Below, piece after piece: positions 51,798 to 60,232 of a stretch of 64,000 nucleotides of DNA. Position 1 is the first letter of the stretch, and every line of letters begins with the position of its first letter. This stretch comes from Halothermothrix orenii H 168. Lineage in GTDB: Bacteria > Bacillota > Halanaerobiia > Halanaerobiales > Halothermotrichaceae. Under the pieces are notes generated by a model. It saw only the letters and a program-made list of their open reading frames with translations. It did no database searches and was not told the origin of the DNA. A program made the position numbers and the translations under genes. Location: assembly GCF_000020485.1 (NCBI RefSeq), contig NC_011899.1, forward strand, positions 531,501-595,500. Direction: 5' to 3'.

Positions 51798-53981
51798 TTA
51801 ATTATTTCCTAAACTTTTTAAGATGGTTGGTAGGAAAGAAAGACTTAAAAAGACTCCAGATATCATGGCAACCCACATCAGAACAGATACATATAAATGA
51901 ATTCTTAAAGGAGATAATGTCAGGGCGCTGAGCCCGATAGCCAGGCCAAAGGCATTAGCAATGATAGGTCTGGCTGTATATTTGTATGATTTATTAGTAG
52001 CCTCTTTTGCTGTATAACCCCGTTTCCGGAAAGTCATCCATACTGAGGTGAAATGAACAGCATAATCTATACCAACCCCAATGGTTATACTGAAGATAGT
52101 TGCTGTAAATAGGTTAAGAGATATGCCTGACAGTCCCATAAATCCAAAGATAATTAAGGTTGTAAAGGCGATAGGAAGCAATGAAATAACAGAGGGCTTA
52201 ATTTTTCTAATAGAAATGTAAAGTAGTATAAAAATTAAACTAAAGGCCAGTAAAATTGACTGGGTTTGATTTGAAATCATACTATTACTTAATTCCCTCA
52301 TAAGGTATTGTACTCCTGTTACCTCTATTGTTAGATCAGGGTATTTTTTATCATAATCTGTTACGATTTTGTTAATTCTATCAAGGATTTTATTTTTTAG
52401 ATTAGCTGGAAATACCAACATCCGGGTTGCGTTATTGTCCCTGTTGATTAAATGTGATGTAGGGTTATTACTTTCAGCTGTTATTAAATTATTAACAAAA
52501 GCAACCTTGTTTTTATTTTCAGGATATTGTGGGCTGCTCAATCCCTGTATGGCTGAATAGATTAAGGAATATGCGTCATAAACACTGACAGTTTTGGTAA
52601 CACAATCAGACTGTGTTAATTTACTTCCAAGCTCTATCATTCTTTTCCCATTAATTGGGCTTAACGGATCATTCTCAGTTTTTACATAAAGATAAACCGG
52701 AATACTCCCTTCATTTACTTCCATTATTTTATCAAAACTTTTATAAACATCAGTGAAATTCCGATAAATTAATAACTGGTTGAACTCTGTTGATAAATAC
52801 TGACCTCCTATAATTGATATTGTTATGAGGAAGAATAGTATTATGATGCTGGGCACTCCCCATAATCTTCTGATACGAGAAGCCAGGAAGCTTCGTTTAT
52901 GGCTATGTTTTTTTAACCTAACATTGCCTGTTAGAATAAGGGGGAGTATGTACCAGGTGGCTACCCCTGCCAGAAAAATTCCCAGAGATGCGAAAAGAGC
53001 AAGGTCATGAATCGCATCAGTATTCATTACAAGCAGAGCAAGAAAACCTGCCATTGAGGTTACGGTGGTTATTATCATGGGAATACCAACCATTTTAAGG
53101 GTTTCAACAATACTTTTGATTTTATCTTTACCTTCAGCACGGGTATCCTGAACATGGGAAACGAAGTGGAGACCGTCAGCACTTCCAATAACTATTGTAA
53201 AAATAGGGGCAAGGACAGTAATTACAGAGACTGGTTTTCCAATCCATCCAATTATTCCCATGGTCCATAGAGCTGCAATTCCTGCTGGAAGTATTGATAA
53301 AAAAGTAGCTTTTAATGTACCCATCTGTGTTCTGAAAACAGTTAGTATTAGTAGGAGAGCGGTTGGTGGTAAAAAGAGTAGTATCATATATATGTAGTCA
53401 ATAATTTTGTGTTGCATGTACATGTCTCCGGTTAAATAATAATTCAAACCATTTTTTTGAAGATAACTTTCAATATTTTTGAGGTCATTGCTGCTGAAAT
53501 TTTCGCCCGGAAATATTGTAAATATACCATAAAGTTTCCCATTTTTCCTGGTAACAGTAGATAGTTTTCCCATACCCTTAAAGTGTTCTTTGAGAAACTT
53601 TAATCCTAATTCATTTATAGGTTTTTCAAGGTCTAATGTAAAATTACCAAAGGATATAGATCTGGGAGCAGGTCCGTTAATATAGCTAATACTATTAATT
53701 TTTTCCAGATGTTTTTGAAAAGACCTGAATTTGTGGATTGTGTCAGGGTTTATTTCTTTGTTTTCGGTTTCAATAAGAATAATAGTTTGTTCAGTGGTAT
53801 TAAAAGTTTGGTTCATGTCATCTAAAACTTTTTTATAATGTGAATCTCTAAGCATAAAAATATCAAAATCTGGATTAATTTTTAACTTAAAAAGGCCAAT
53901 AAGGGAGAGAATATTAAGCATAATAAAAATTATTGTAAAGACTCTTTTATTGTTATTTATTAGTCTAACATAATTGTCCAT
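51798..53981 (-). CDS. MMPL/RND-superfamily transporter
   Basis: Inner-membrane exporter of 727 aa with the RND plan: one N-terminal helix, an external loop, five helices, and a repeat of the same. Key TM4-type motifs are GSADGLHFVSHVQDTR in the first half and GVGIDYAVHFTSVW in the second. It is smaller than AcrB and lacks adaptor and channel genes, so it is of the MMPL/HpnN-like type that often moves lipids or hopanoids. The TetR gene lies 19 bases upstream in the same operon. Confidence 0.9.
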   Translation of the reverse strand: MDNYVRLINNNKRVFTIIFIMLNILSLIGLFKLKINPDFDIFMLRDSHYKKVLDDMNQTFNTTEQTIILIETENKEINPDTIHKFRSFQKHLEKINSISYINGPAPRSISFGNFTLDLEKPINELGLKFLKEHFKGMGKLSTVTRKNGKLYGIFTIFPGENFSSNDLKNIESYLQKNGLNYYLTGDMYMQHKIIDYIYMILLFLPPTALLLILTVFRTQMGTLKATFLSILPAGIAALWTMGIIGWIGKPVSVITVLAPIFTIVIGSADGLHFVSHVQDTRAEGKDKIKSIVETLKMVGIPMIITTVTSMAGFLALLVMNTDAIHDLALFASLGIFLAGVATWYILPLILTGNVRLKKHSHKRSFLASRIRRLWGVPSIIILFFLITISIIGGQYLSTEFNQLLIYRNFTDVYKSFDKIMEVNEGSIPVYLYVKTENDPLSPINGKRMIELGSKLTQSDCVTKTVSVYDAYSLIYSAIQGLSSPQYPENKNKVAFVNNLITAESNNPTSHLINRDNNATRMLVFPANLKNKILDRINKIVTDYDKKYPDLTIEVTGVQYLMRELSNSMISNQTQSILLAFSLIFILLYISIRKIKPSVISLLPIAFTTLIIFGFMGLSGISLNLFTATIFSITIGVGIDYAVHFTSVWMTFRKRGYTAKEATNKSYKYTARPIIANAFGLAIGLSALTLSPLRIHLYVSVLMWVAMISGVFLSLSFLPTILKSLGNN

Positions 53982-54000
53982 CTTTTCATTCCTCCATATT

Positions 54001-54618
54001 TTACTTATCGTTTTTAATTCCTTTAAAGATGATATCTAATATAGCCCGGGCCTGTTCTTCACTGTTATATTTGTTCTTATTATCCAGTTCGAGTACTTCT
54101 TCAAAAAATACGGTATAAAATATCATTCCAAAGAGAGCTTTTTTTATAAAGTAATTATCAATGTTTCTAATTAAACCCTGCTTTTTACCCTTAATAATAA
54201 TTGAGGTTTCCAGTTCATCCATTTTAGTCCAGACTTTATTTTTGAAAAACTCTCTAACTTCCTTATTTACCATTGTTTCCTGAAAAATAACCTGAATAGC
54301 CTTTGAATTTTCTTTAAAAAACTGAAATCTTTCTGTTAAAAGTTCCTGAAGTAAGTAATCTATTGATTTATTTTTGTTAGCTTCAAACACTTCTGGAAGG
54401 GACTTGTTTAGCGAGTATTTAAAAAAATCATTTATAGTTTTACTTACAATTTTTTTAAGAAGCTGGTCCTTATTTTTATAATATTTAAAGATGGTTGCTT
54501 CGGAAACACCAGCATTTTTAGCTATTTCCCTGGTAGATGTAGAAGCATATCCCTTATCCGCTACTAATTCTATAGCACTTTTTAATATTTTTTTTTTGGT
54601 TTCCTCTGATTTTGACAT
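54001..54618 (-). CDS. TetR-family regulator of the MMPL transporter
   Basis: Repressor of 205 aa with a clear TetR HTH (KILKSAIELVADKGYASTST; NAGVSEATIFKYYKNKDQLL). It starts from a consensus promoter overlapped downstream by a perfect palindrome, so it likely represses itself and the transporter after it. ATG 54618 follows GGGAGTG. Confidence 0.93.
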   Translation of the reverse strand: MSKSEETKKKILKSAIELVADKGYASTSTREIAKNAGVSEATIFKYYKNKDQLLKKIVSKTINDFFKYSLNKSLPEVFEANKNKSIDYLLQELLTERFQFFKENSKAIQVIFQETMVNKEVREFFKNKVWTKMDELETSIIIKGKKQGLIRNIDNYFIKKALFGMIFYTVFFEEVLELDNKNKYNSEEQARAILDIIFKGIKNDK

Positions 54619-54639
54619 AAAATCACTCCCTTTATAGTA

Positions 54640-54653
54640 AGTGAGTACTCACT
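54640..54653 (-). promoter_or_regulatory. TetR operator palindrome
   Basis: AGTGAGTACTCACT is a perfect 14-base palindrome; the dyad extends to AGTAAGTGAGT/ACTCACTCACC with 9 of 11 matches. It lies between the promoter and the tetR start. Confidence 0.82.
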
Positions 54654-54661
54654 CACCACTT

Positions 54662-54690
54662 ATTATAAAACTCTTCTTTTGATTTGTCAA
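54662..54690 (-). promoter_or_regulatory. Consensus promoter of tetR-MMPL operon
   Basis: On the minus strand TTGACA (54685-54690), 17 bases, TATAAT (54662-54667): a perfect sigma-A match. Confidence 0.92.
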
Positions 54691-54770
54691 TAGAAGTTAT
54701 TAAAATAAATAATATGCCTTTAATAATAAACTAAATTAATGCAAAGAGAGTAGTAGTCAAGAATATAAAA

Positions 54771-54798
54771 GGGTCAGGGAAAGCTGACCCTTTTTTTT
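54771..54798. terminator. Terminator after the coat gene
   Basis: GGGTCAG and CTGACCC form a 7-bp stem, with eight T on the plus side and TTTT on the minus side, so it can stop the minus-strand coat transcript. Confidence 0.8.
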
Positions 54799-54804
54799 GC
54801 TATT

Positions 54805-55107
54805 TTATTTTTCGTTTGTTTCAACTACCAGTTTGGATTTGTCTAACATGTCAAGTAATTGTTTTTCCGGAGAGTCATAGGGGCTCTCCCAGCCCTGGTC
54901 TATTACTAATTTTGAAAGTTGAGAATGGCCAGCAAGTATCTGCTGCAGGCTTTCCTCACACATGGCTCTAAGTTCTGGGGTGGGACTGATTAGAGCTGCA
55001 TTAAGGTAAGCATTGGCAGCTGCTTTTGCGGATGAGAGCATATTACTGGCAATAACTTCATCAGAGATATCTGTTCTTTCCTTGACCTGGTTACCCAGAA
55101 ATGACAA
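54805..55107 (-). CDS. CotF-like spore coat protein
   Basis: Protein of 100 aa related to the Coat_F family: an all-helical, ferritin-like pattern (DISDEVIASNMLSSAKAAAN; TPELRAMCEESLQQILAGHS). TTG 55107 is the start, nine bases after AAGGAGG. It suggests the organism or its ancestor forms spores. It follows a small frameshifted gene in the same transcript. Confidence 0.75.
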   Translation of the reverse strand: MSFLGNQVKERTDISDEVIASNMLSSAKAAANAYLNAALISPTPELRAMCEESLQQILAGHSQLSKLVIDQGWESPYDSPEKQLLDMLDKSKLVVETNEK

Positions 55108-55109
55108 TA

Positions 55110-55326
55110 TTATTCTACCTCCTTACCTGTAACTTTATTTTCGGTTATAAATTGCTGAATACCTTTGACCCTTCCTTCTGCCGCCATTATGCTTGATTCA
55201 ACCTGTTTTTTTAGACCTTCGTCAGAAACAATATTTTTCATACTTCTTGTTAAGGCTAGACCATCTTTTTACCATTTTCAGTAATCCGGAGAGGGCCAGT
55301 ACTTCACTCTCTGAAAGTTCTCTCAT
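55110..55326 (-). pseudogene. Small coat-associated gene with frameshift
   Basis: ATG 55326 with GGAGG seven bases before it encodes MRELSESEVLALSGLLKMVK, then leaves frame at the five-A run 55266-55270. With one A less it reads KDGLALTRSMKNIVSDEGLK and on to a stop at 55110-55112, 71 aa, just before the CotF-like start. As it stands it makes a 34-aa product. Small helical proteins beside CotF-like genes are common in Clostridia-like genomes. Mutation or sequence error. Confidence 0.65.
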
Positions 55327-55529
55327 ATAAAAACCTCCATTTTTCAAGATTTATATTTATTATTTACTAGAAGGAAAAAACTATTTATATATTTTTTGTA
55401 TTACCATTAAAAAAGTCTGGAATTTTTTTATTGACAATAACAATATAGTGTGATAAGCTTATAATCAATGGGTATTAAAATTTAATGAGTACTTACCCAT
55501 GGTAAAAATTTTAAGGAGGAATTTATTTA

Positions 55530-55733
55530 ATGGTTTACACAGGAAAAGTAAAATGGTTTGATGCAAAAAAAGGTTATGGATTTATCGAAAGAGAAGATGG
55601 AGATGACGTATTTGTACATTTTTCCGCTATTCAGGCTGATGGATTTAAGAGCCTTGAAGATGGAGAAGAAGTAGAATTCGAAATTATCGAAGGTGATCGT
55701 GGACCACAGGCCGCCAATGTTGTTACTTTATAA
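55530..55733 (+). CDS. csp: Cold shock protein, CspA family
   Basis: Single OB-fold RNA-binding protein of 67 aa with RNP1 KGYGFI and RNP2 VFVHF. It acts as an RNA chaperone. ATG follows AAGGAGG. TTGACA at 55431-55436 may be its -35, but the -10 is weak; the 5' leader would then be about 70 bases. Two hairpins follow. Confidence 0.95.
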   Translation: MVYTGKVKWFDAKKGYGFIEREDGDDVFVHFSAIQADGFKSLEDGEEVEFEIIEGDRGPQAANVVTL

Positions 55734-55748
55734 TATAAAGTAAACAAT

Positions 55749-55783
55749 CCCTGGTTTCTTTAATTAAAGAAACCAGGGTTTTT
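55749..55783 (+). terminator. Terminator of csp
   Basis: A perfect 30-base palindrome (left arm CCCTGGTTTCTTTAA) followed by five T, 16 bases after the csp stop. Confidence 0.92.
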
Positions 55784-55824
55784 AAATTTGAATATATTAT
55801 AAATTTAAATATAACCATATATTT

Positions 55825-55856
55825 AAGGGACAGCTGTTTAAGCTGTCCCTTTTTTT
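55825..55856. terminator. Second hairpin between csp and the symporter gene
   Basis: AAGGGACAGCT and AGCTGTCCCTT pair perfectly around GTTTA, with seven T on the plus side. It probably also serves the minus-strand symporter gene ending at 55898. Confidence 0.82.
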
Positions 55857-55897
55857 GAATATATATGTGTATGTTTGTTACCTGGTACATTATAAAT

Positions 55898-57526
55898 TTA
55901 ATTGCCGGTTCTTTCAGTGATAAAACTATAAATAAGGAAGACAACTGATAAAACCAGTAATACTACAGTAGTTATAATGAAATACGGCCACATGGCGTAG
56001 TTGTTCATACTTATAACCCATCCAAAATAGAGAAGAGCAATAGCTATAACTGCGAGCCATCCTTTTGATGAAATATCATTAGCAAAAGAAAAAATACTGC
56101 CTTTTTCTGTATTTTCTTTGGTAAATAAGCTGCCAGTTATCGTTCCTAAAACTGCCATAATAATTCCAAATATGACAGGATCCAGGTTGACAACGGGGTG
56201 AATAATATTAATAACAACAGCCATACCTCCAAGAATTTCACCCAGTAAAGCCCCGAAAGCATTGGCTCTTTTCCAGTAAAGACCGATAAGTACAGGGGCA
56301 AAAGTAGCTCCGGCAAATATCTTCATTGTTATCAGTAGTAGGCTCATTATAGAAGGAGTGAATAGAGCAGCTATAGTACTAATTACACCAATAATAACAA
56401 TGGTTACCCGACTGATAAATAAAATACGCTTTTCATCAACAGACTTATTCTTATATCTCATGTACCGTTCATATAGGTCACGGGTGACATGCATGGCGGA
56501 ACCGAGAAGGTTTGAATCTACTGTAGACATAGCAGCTCCCATAATTCCCGTTACAATTAAAATACCTAATGCAGGGTTGATAACTTTCATGCTCATCTGG
56601 GGGAAGACTGCCTCAGCATTTTTTAAACCGGGTAAAGCAACTCTTCCAAGAATTCCGATAAAGGCTAAACCGAAAGTGAGGACCATAGCTACAAAAATAA
56701 TCATTAGTAAACTGACACCACGAATAGTCTTTACATTTTTTGCTGCATAAACCCTCTGGATCTGGGTCTGAGAGATAGTATTAAGGGGCATAAAGGTAAT
56801 GGTCCAGGCCAGAGCCATAAAAAAGGTTAAACCGGCAAAGGGGCTAACCAGTTCTGTTCCTAATTGTTGTTTTAATACATTTACTATTTCGAAGGCACCA
56901 TTGACAAATGATTGTCCCGGTGTTACAGAGGTTATCCCAAATACTATACAGACTGCTACACCAGCAATCATAATAATAGATTGAATCCAGTCTGTCAGGG
57001 ATACTCCCCATAAACCTCCAAGACAGGTATAAATGATAGTAATAATGGAAGTAACAATTATAGCAGTAGTGGTGGGTATTCCCAGTAAAGAATTAAGTAT
57101 AACTCCTAAACCGAGAAGACCACCTCCGATACCTCCAACTAGCCCAATAAGGGAAAAGAAAGTAGTTAGTAGGGCAACAGGATTAGAATATCTAAGCTCT
57201 ACCAGGTCAGGAAGAGTGAATACTTCGTATTTTGTGGCTATTTTCCTTATTTTACCTGATATAAAGAAGAGGATAAAATAAGCAAGACCGGCACCACTGA
57301 GCATCCACATAAAATGAAGTCCACCATTATAAATCAAGCCACTAAAACCCATATATGTATTTGCGCCAACCACTGTGGACATAACTGTAGCAAAGAGGAC
57401 TGATCCATCCATTTTATTTGAGGCAACATAAAAATCTGACCGGGTTTCCTGTCTTTTAGCTATAACAAAACCAACAACCAGTAGTAAAAATAAATAGACT
57501 AACGGAATAAGATAGTACCATTCCAT
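55898..57526 (-). CDS. Sodium:solute symporter (SSS family)
   Basis: Na+-coupled transporter of 542 aa with about 13 helices. The N-terminus (FVIAKRQETRSDFYVASNKM; ATVMSTVVGANTYMGFSGLI) and the Na+-site region (GAAMSTVDSNLLGSAMHVTR) are typical of SSS. The substrate could be a carboxylate, amino acid or sugar and is not clear. ATG 57526 after GGAGGG. It starts just 28 bases downstream of the M42 peptidase gene's original stop, suggesting they were one operon, perhaps for peptide or amino acid use. Confidence 0.88.
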   Translation of the reverse strand: MEWYYLIPLVYLFLLLVVGFVIAKRQETRSDFYVASNKMDGSVLFATVMSTVVGANTYMGFSGLIYNGGLHFMWMLSGAGLAYFILFFISGKIRKIATKYEVFTLPDLVELRYSNPVALLTTFFSLIGLVGGIGGGLLGLGVILNSLLGIPTTTAIIVTSIITIIYTCLGGLWGVSLTDWIQSIIMIAGVAVCIVFGITSVTPGQSFVNGAFEIVNVLKQQLGTELVSPFAGLTFFMALAWTITFMPLNTISQTQIQRVYAAKNVKTIRGVSLLMIIFVAMVLTFGLAFIGILGRVALPGLKNAEAVFPQMSMKVINPALGILIVTGIMGAAMSTVDSNLLGSAMHVTRDLYERYMRYKNKSVDEKRILFISRVTIVIIGVISTIAALFTPSIMSLLLITMKIFAGATFAPVLIGLYWKRANAFGALLGEILGGMAVVINIIHPVVNLDPVIFGIIMAVLGTITGSLFTKENTEKGSIFSFANDISSKGWLAVIAIALLYFGWVISMNNYAMWPYFIITTVVLLVLSVVFLIYSFITERTGN

Positions 57527-57554
57527 AAAAGATTCTCCCTCCTAGATTCTCATG

Positions 57555-58643
57555 TTATATTTCATCATTTATATGTTTAATATATCGATAAATTAACTCA
57601 ATAGCCTTTACAGTATCGTCAATAGAAACAACTTCATGGGCATGTACATATCTTGTAGGTACGCAAATGCCACCACTGGGGATGCCCCCTCTTTCCAGGT
57701 GTACTGCAGAAGCATCTGTCGAACCAGCAGTATAAACTTCGAGCTGATAGTTTAAGTCAGCCTTTCAGGCAACTTTCTTCAGTTTATTGACTATCTTTTG
57801 TGATGCAATTAAGCCTAACATAGCCCTGGGAACCAGATCCATAACCTTAATAACTGGTCCTTTATCAAGTTCGGTAATTATTTTCCGGTCTGGTGTACCG
57901 GGAATGTCATTGGCAATTGATATGTCAAGGGCGAGACACTCATCAGGATTTAGACTATATGCTGAAGTTTTAGCACCCCTGAGACCAACTTCTTCCTGAG
58001 TGGTAAAAACTGCATGAACATCAGGTATATCTTTATCGTCTTTTAATAATTTTAAGACTTCAATTAGCATAAAAACAAATAATCTGTCATCAAGGGCTTT
58101 CCCGGCAATTTTATTTTTTCCCAGGCTCATAAAGTCATATTGAATGGAGACAGGATTACCTACTTCTATTCCCATTTCTTTGACTTCTTCTTTACTTCTA
58201 GCTCCTACATCGATGAAAAAGTCCTGAATTTCAGGTAAATCTTTAATCATTTCAGGACGACCGGGTTTTAAGTGGTTTATTATTCCTTTAACATAACCAT
58301 TGTCGGTTTTAATAACAACAGGCCTTGAAAAAAGCACCTGAGGAAAAACTCCACCGACCGGTTCAAACCATAGAAAACCGTTTTTATCAATCCGCTTAAT
58401 CAAAAGACCTATTTCATCCAGGTGAGCTGCTATCATTAAAGAATATTTACTGTTTCCTCTTCTGGTTGCAATTAAATTACCCAGCGCATCTACTTTGATG
58501 TCATCGACATAATCCCTGATTTGTTCTTTTACTACGTTTCTTACATCATTTTCAAACCCGGCTACTCCGTGGGACTGACATAAGACCTCCAAATTTTCCT
58601 TTAATGATTCTTTAATTTTTTGAGGATTGATTTCCTTTTGCAA
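57555..58643 (-). pseudogene. M42-family metallo-aminopeptidase gene with in-frame TGA
   Basis: Frame of 362 codons with TGA at codon 293 (57765-57767). Metal-site motifs AAHLDEIG, ALDDR, TTQEEVGLRG and LDIS come before the stop. The last required part (YTAGSTDASAVHLERGGIPS; VPTRYVHAHEVV with the final metal-binding His) comes after it, so the truncated 292-aa product should be inactive. The sequence around the stop (KKVA, stop, KADLNYQLEV) is otherwise normal, suggesting a single base change such as CGA to TGA. Confidence 0.85.
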
Positions 58644-58809
58644 ATTTCAACCTCCTTTATATTGTATTGTTGTTAAAATAATTAAGTAGATAATTATAAA
58701 ACATATTATACTTTTTTGTCGAAAATCCTTTTTACACTGAAAAAATTCTAATTTTGATATAAATCATAAATATTCGACAAATAAGTGGGTTTATATGACA
58801 AAAATCTTT

Positions 58810-59544
58810 TTATATCATAGAATCATCATCTTCTATTTCCTGAATATATGAATGGTTATCATTTTTAACATCAATATATAGGTTGCCATCAGTAGAAAGA
58901 GTGGCGAGAACAATATTTCTTATATTTTTTATATTTTGTTTAGCCAGTTCATTATATAACCATTCATGGGTTAGATTGTTTTGTTTCAGGTTTTGTTCAA
59001 CAATTTGTCCATCTCTAATTATTTCAGAAGACAGGCCTACGTACCTGGTATTTATATTTAAATCCCTGGGTTTTACTGGTTGGTATTGACTTTTCTTTAA
59101 AACACTGAGTTTGCCATCAGTTTCAAGGATTGCAAATTCAACTTCACTCAGGTCAAAGACCCCCTGTTCCCGTAATTGCATCATAAGATCATCAAGGTTA
59201 TATCTTAATTTTTTCATGTTTTTTTCATATATTTTACCATTCTGGATTATGACAAGGGGTTCACCTTCTATTAGTTTTCTGGCAGGTGTACTTTTCAGGG
59301 TCAGGTAACCGGTCAGGACAACCAGAATAGCCAGGATTACCGGGCTCAGTAAAATATAGAACCCTTCAATCTGGGTAGTTACAAAGGCCCCACCAATTGT
59401 TCCAATAGTAATACCGGTAACAAAATCAAAAAAAGTCAATTGTGATAAAAATTTTTTTCCTATCAGACGGGTTAATATTATTAGTAAAAAAAATACAATT
59501 AGAGAATAACCTAATACCTGTAAGATTTCATTGTAATCAATAAT
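58810..59544 (-). CDS. YetF-like membrane protein (DUF421) with apparent ATT start
   Basis: Paralog of the gene at 50139 with a full-length family match of 244 aa: three helices (LGYSLIVFFLLIILTRLIG; LTFFDFVTGITIGTIGGAF) then the DUF421 domain (GEPLVIIQNGKIYEKNMKKL; YNLDDLMMQLREQ). The frame has no ATG, GTG or TTG before residue 37 (TTG 59436-ish region) other than ATT at 59544, which is five bases after SD GAGGTG, and a stop lies just upstream. So the start is ATT, or the gene lost its ATG. A short product from an internal start would lack the first helix. Confidence 0.75.
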   Translation of the reverse strand: MIDYNEILQVLGYSLIVFFLLIILTRLIGKKFLSQLTFFDFVTGITIGTIGGAFVTTQIEGFYILLSPVILAILVVLTGYLTLKSTPARKLIEGEPLVIIQNGKIYEKNMKKLRYNLDDLMMQLREQGVFDLSEVEFAILETDGKLSVLKKSQYQPVKPRDLNINTRYVGLSSEIIRDGQIVEQNLKQNNLTHEWLYNELAKQNIKNIRNIVLATLSTDGNLYIDVKNDNHSYIQEIEDDDSMI

Positions 59545-59770
59545 GGTATCACCTCATGTATTAATGGGTTTCATAAGAACTTGAATTTATCCCGGACCTT
59601 TATTATACCGATAAAATAATAAATTTTTAAACTATTTTAACTGTGATGTCCATAATTCCACAATAATGAAACATTTTAATACTTTAGCGTTATTTATTAT
59701 TAAAATTCCCCCTGTTTAATATTCAACAATGATAAATTTGTTATTTTAAAAACATAGTATTAAATAAATC

Positions 59771-59799
59771 TTGATATTAAAGACCGGTTATAATATAAT
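59771..59799 (+). promoter_or_regulatory. Promoter of the metG T-box leader
   Basis: TTGATA (59771-59776), 17 bases, TATAAT (59794-59799). Confidence 0.75.
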
Positions 59800-59819
59800 T
59801 ATAAAAAATAATATTTTAA

Positions 59820-60116
59820 AAAGTGATGATGGGAGAGAGTAGACCAGTCTGACTGATACAGAGAACCCCGGTAGCTGAGAAGGGGAAAGGGATGCTGGTT
59901 GAAGATGGTCCCTGAGCTTTCCAGTTGAAACCTGTTAAGAAGGGAGTAAACAGGAACGGGTTCCTCGCGCACCCGTTAACGTGCTAGAGTATAATCAGAT
60001 TTGCTGCCGTACTCGATGAGGTCGGTGCTGTGAGGTACCGGTAAAAAGAGGTGGTACCACGGGAATTTTACTCTCGTCCTCCTGCAATTTATTTGCTGGG
60101 TGGCGGGAGTTTTTTT
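59820..60116 (+). ncRNA. T-box leader with methionine specifier
   Basis: tRNA-sensing leader of metG. Stem I has an AG-rich bulge (CAGAGAA), a GCTGAGA loop and the specifier loop with ATG at 59905-59907 between CTGGT and TCCC, which pair with ACCAG and GGGA on the left side. The antiterminator has GAGGTGGTACCACG, whose variable T after TGG would pair with discriminator A of tRNA-Met. The terminator (60070-60087 with 60093-60110, two mismatches) ends in a T-run. Uncharged tRNA-Met should allow read-through into metG. Confidence 0.96.
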
Positions 60117-60232
60117 ATTGCTGTCAAATAATTTAACTGTCTTAATCGGAGTGTTTATTATGTAAAATCTTCAATCTATAAGAGGGTTAAGTGTAATATT
60201 ATAAGATATATTAAAGGGGGAGTGTTAGACAA

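Noticed and set aside
57765-57767. Selenocysteine at TGA in the M42 and GNAT genes
   Set aside because: Neither family is known to use selenocysteine, no convincing SECIS follows, and TGA is a normal stop for other genes.
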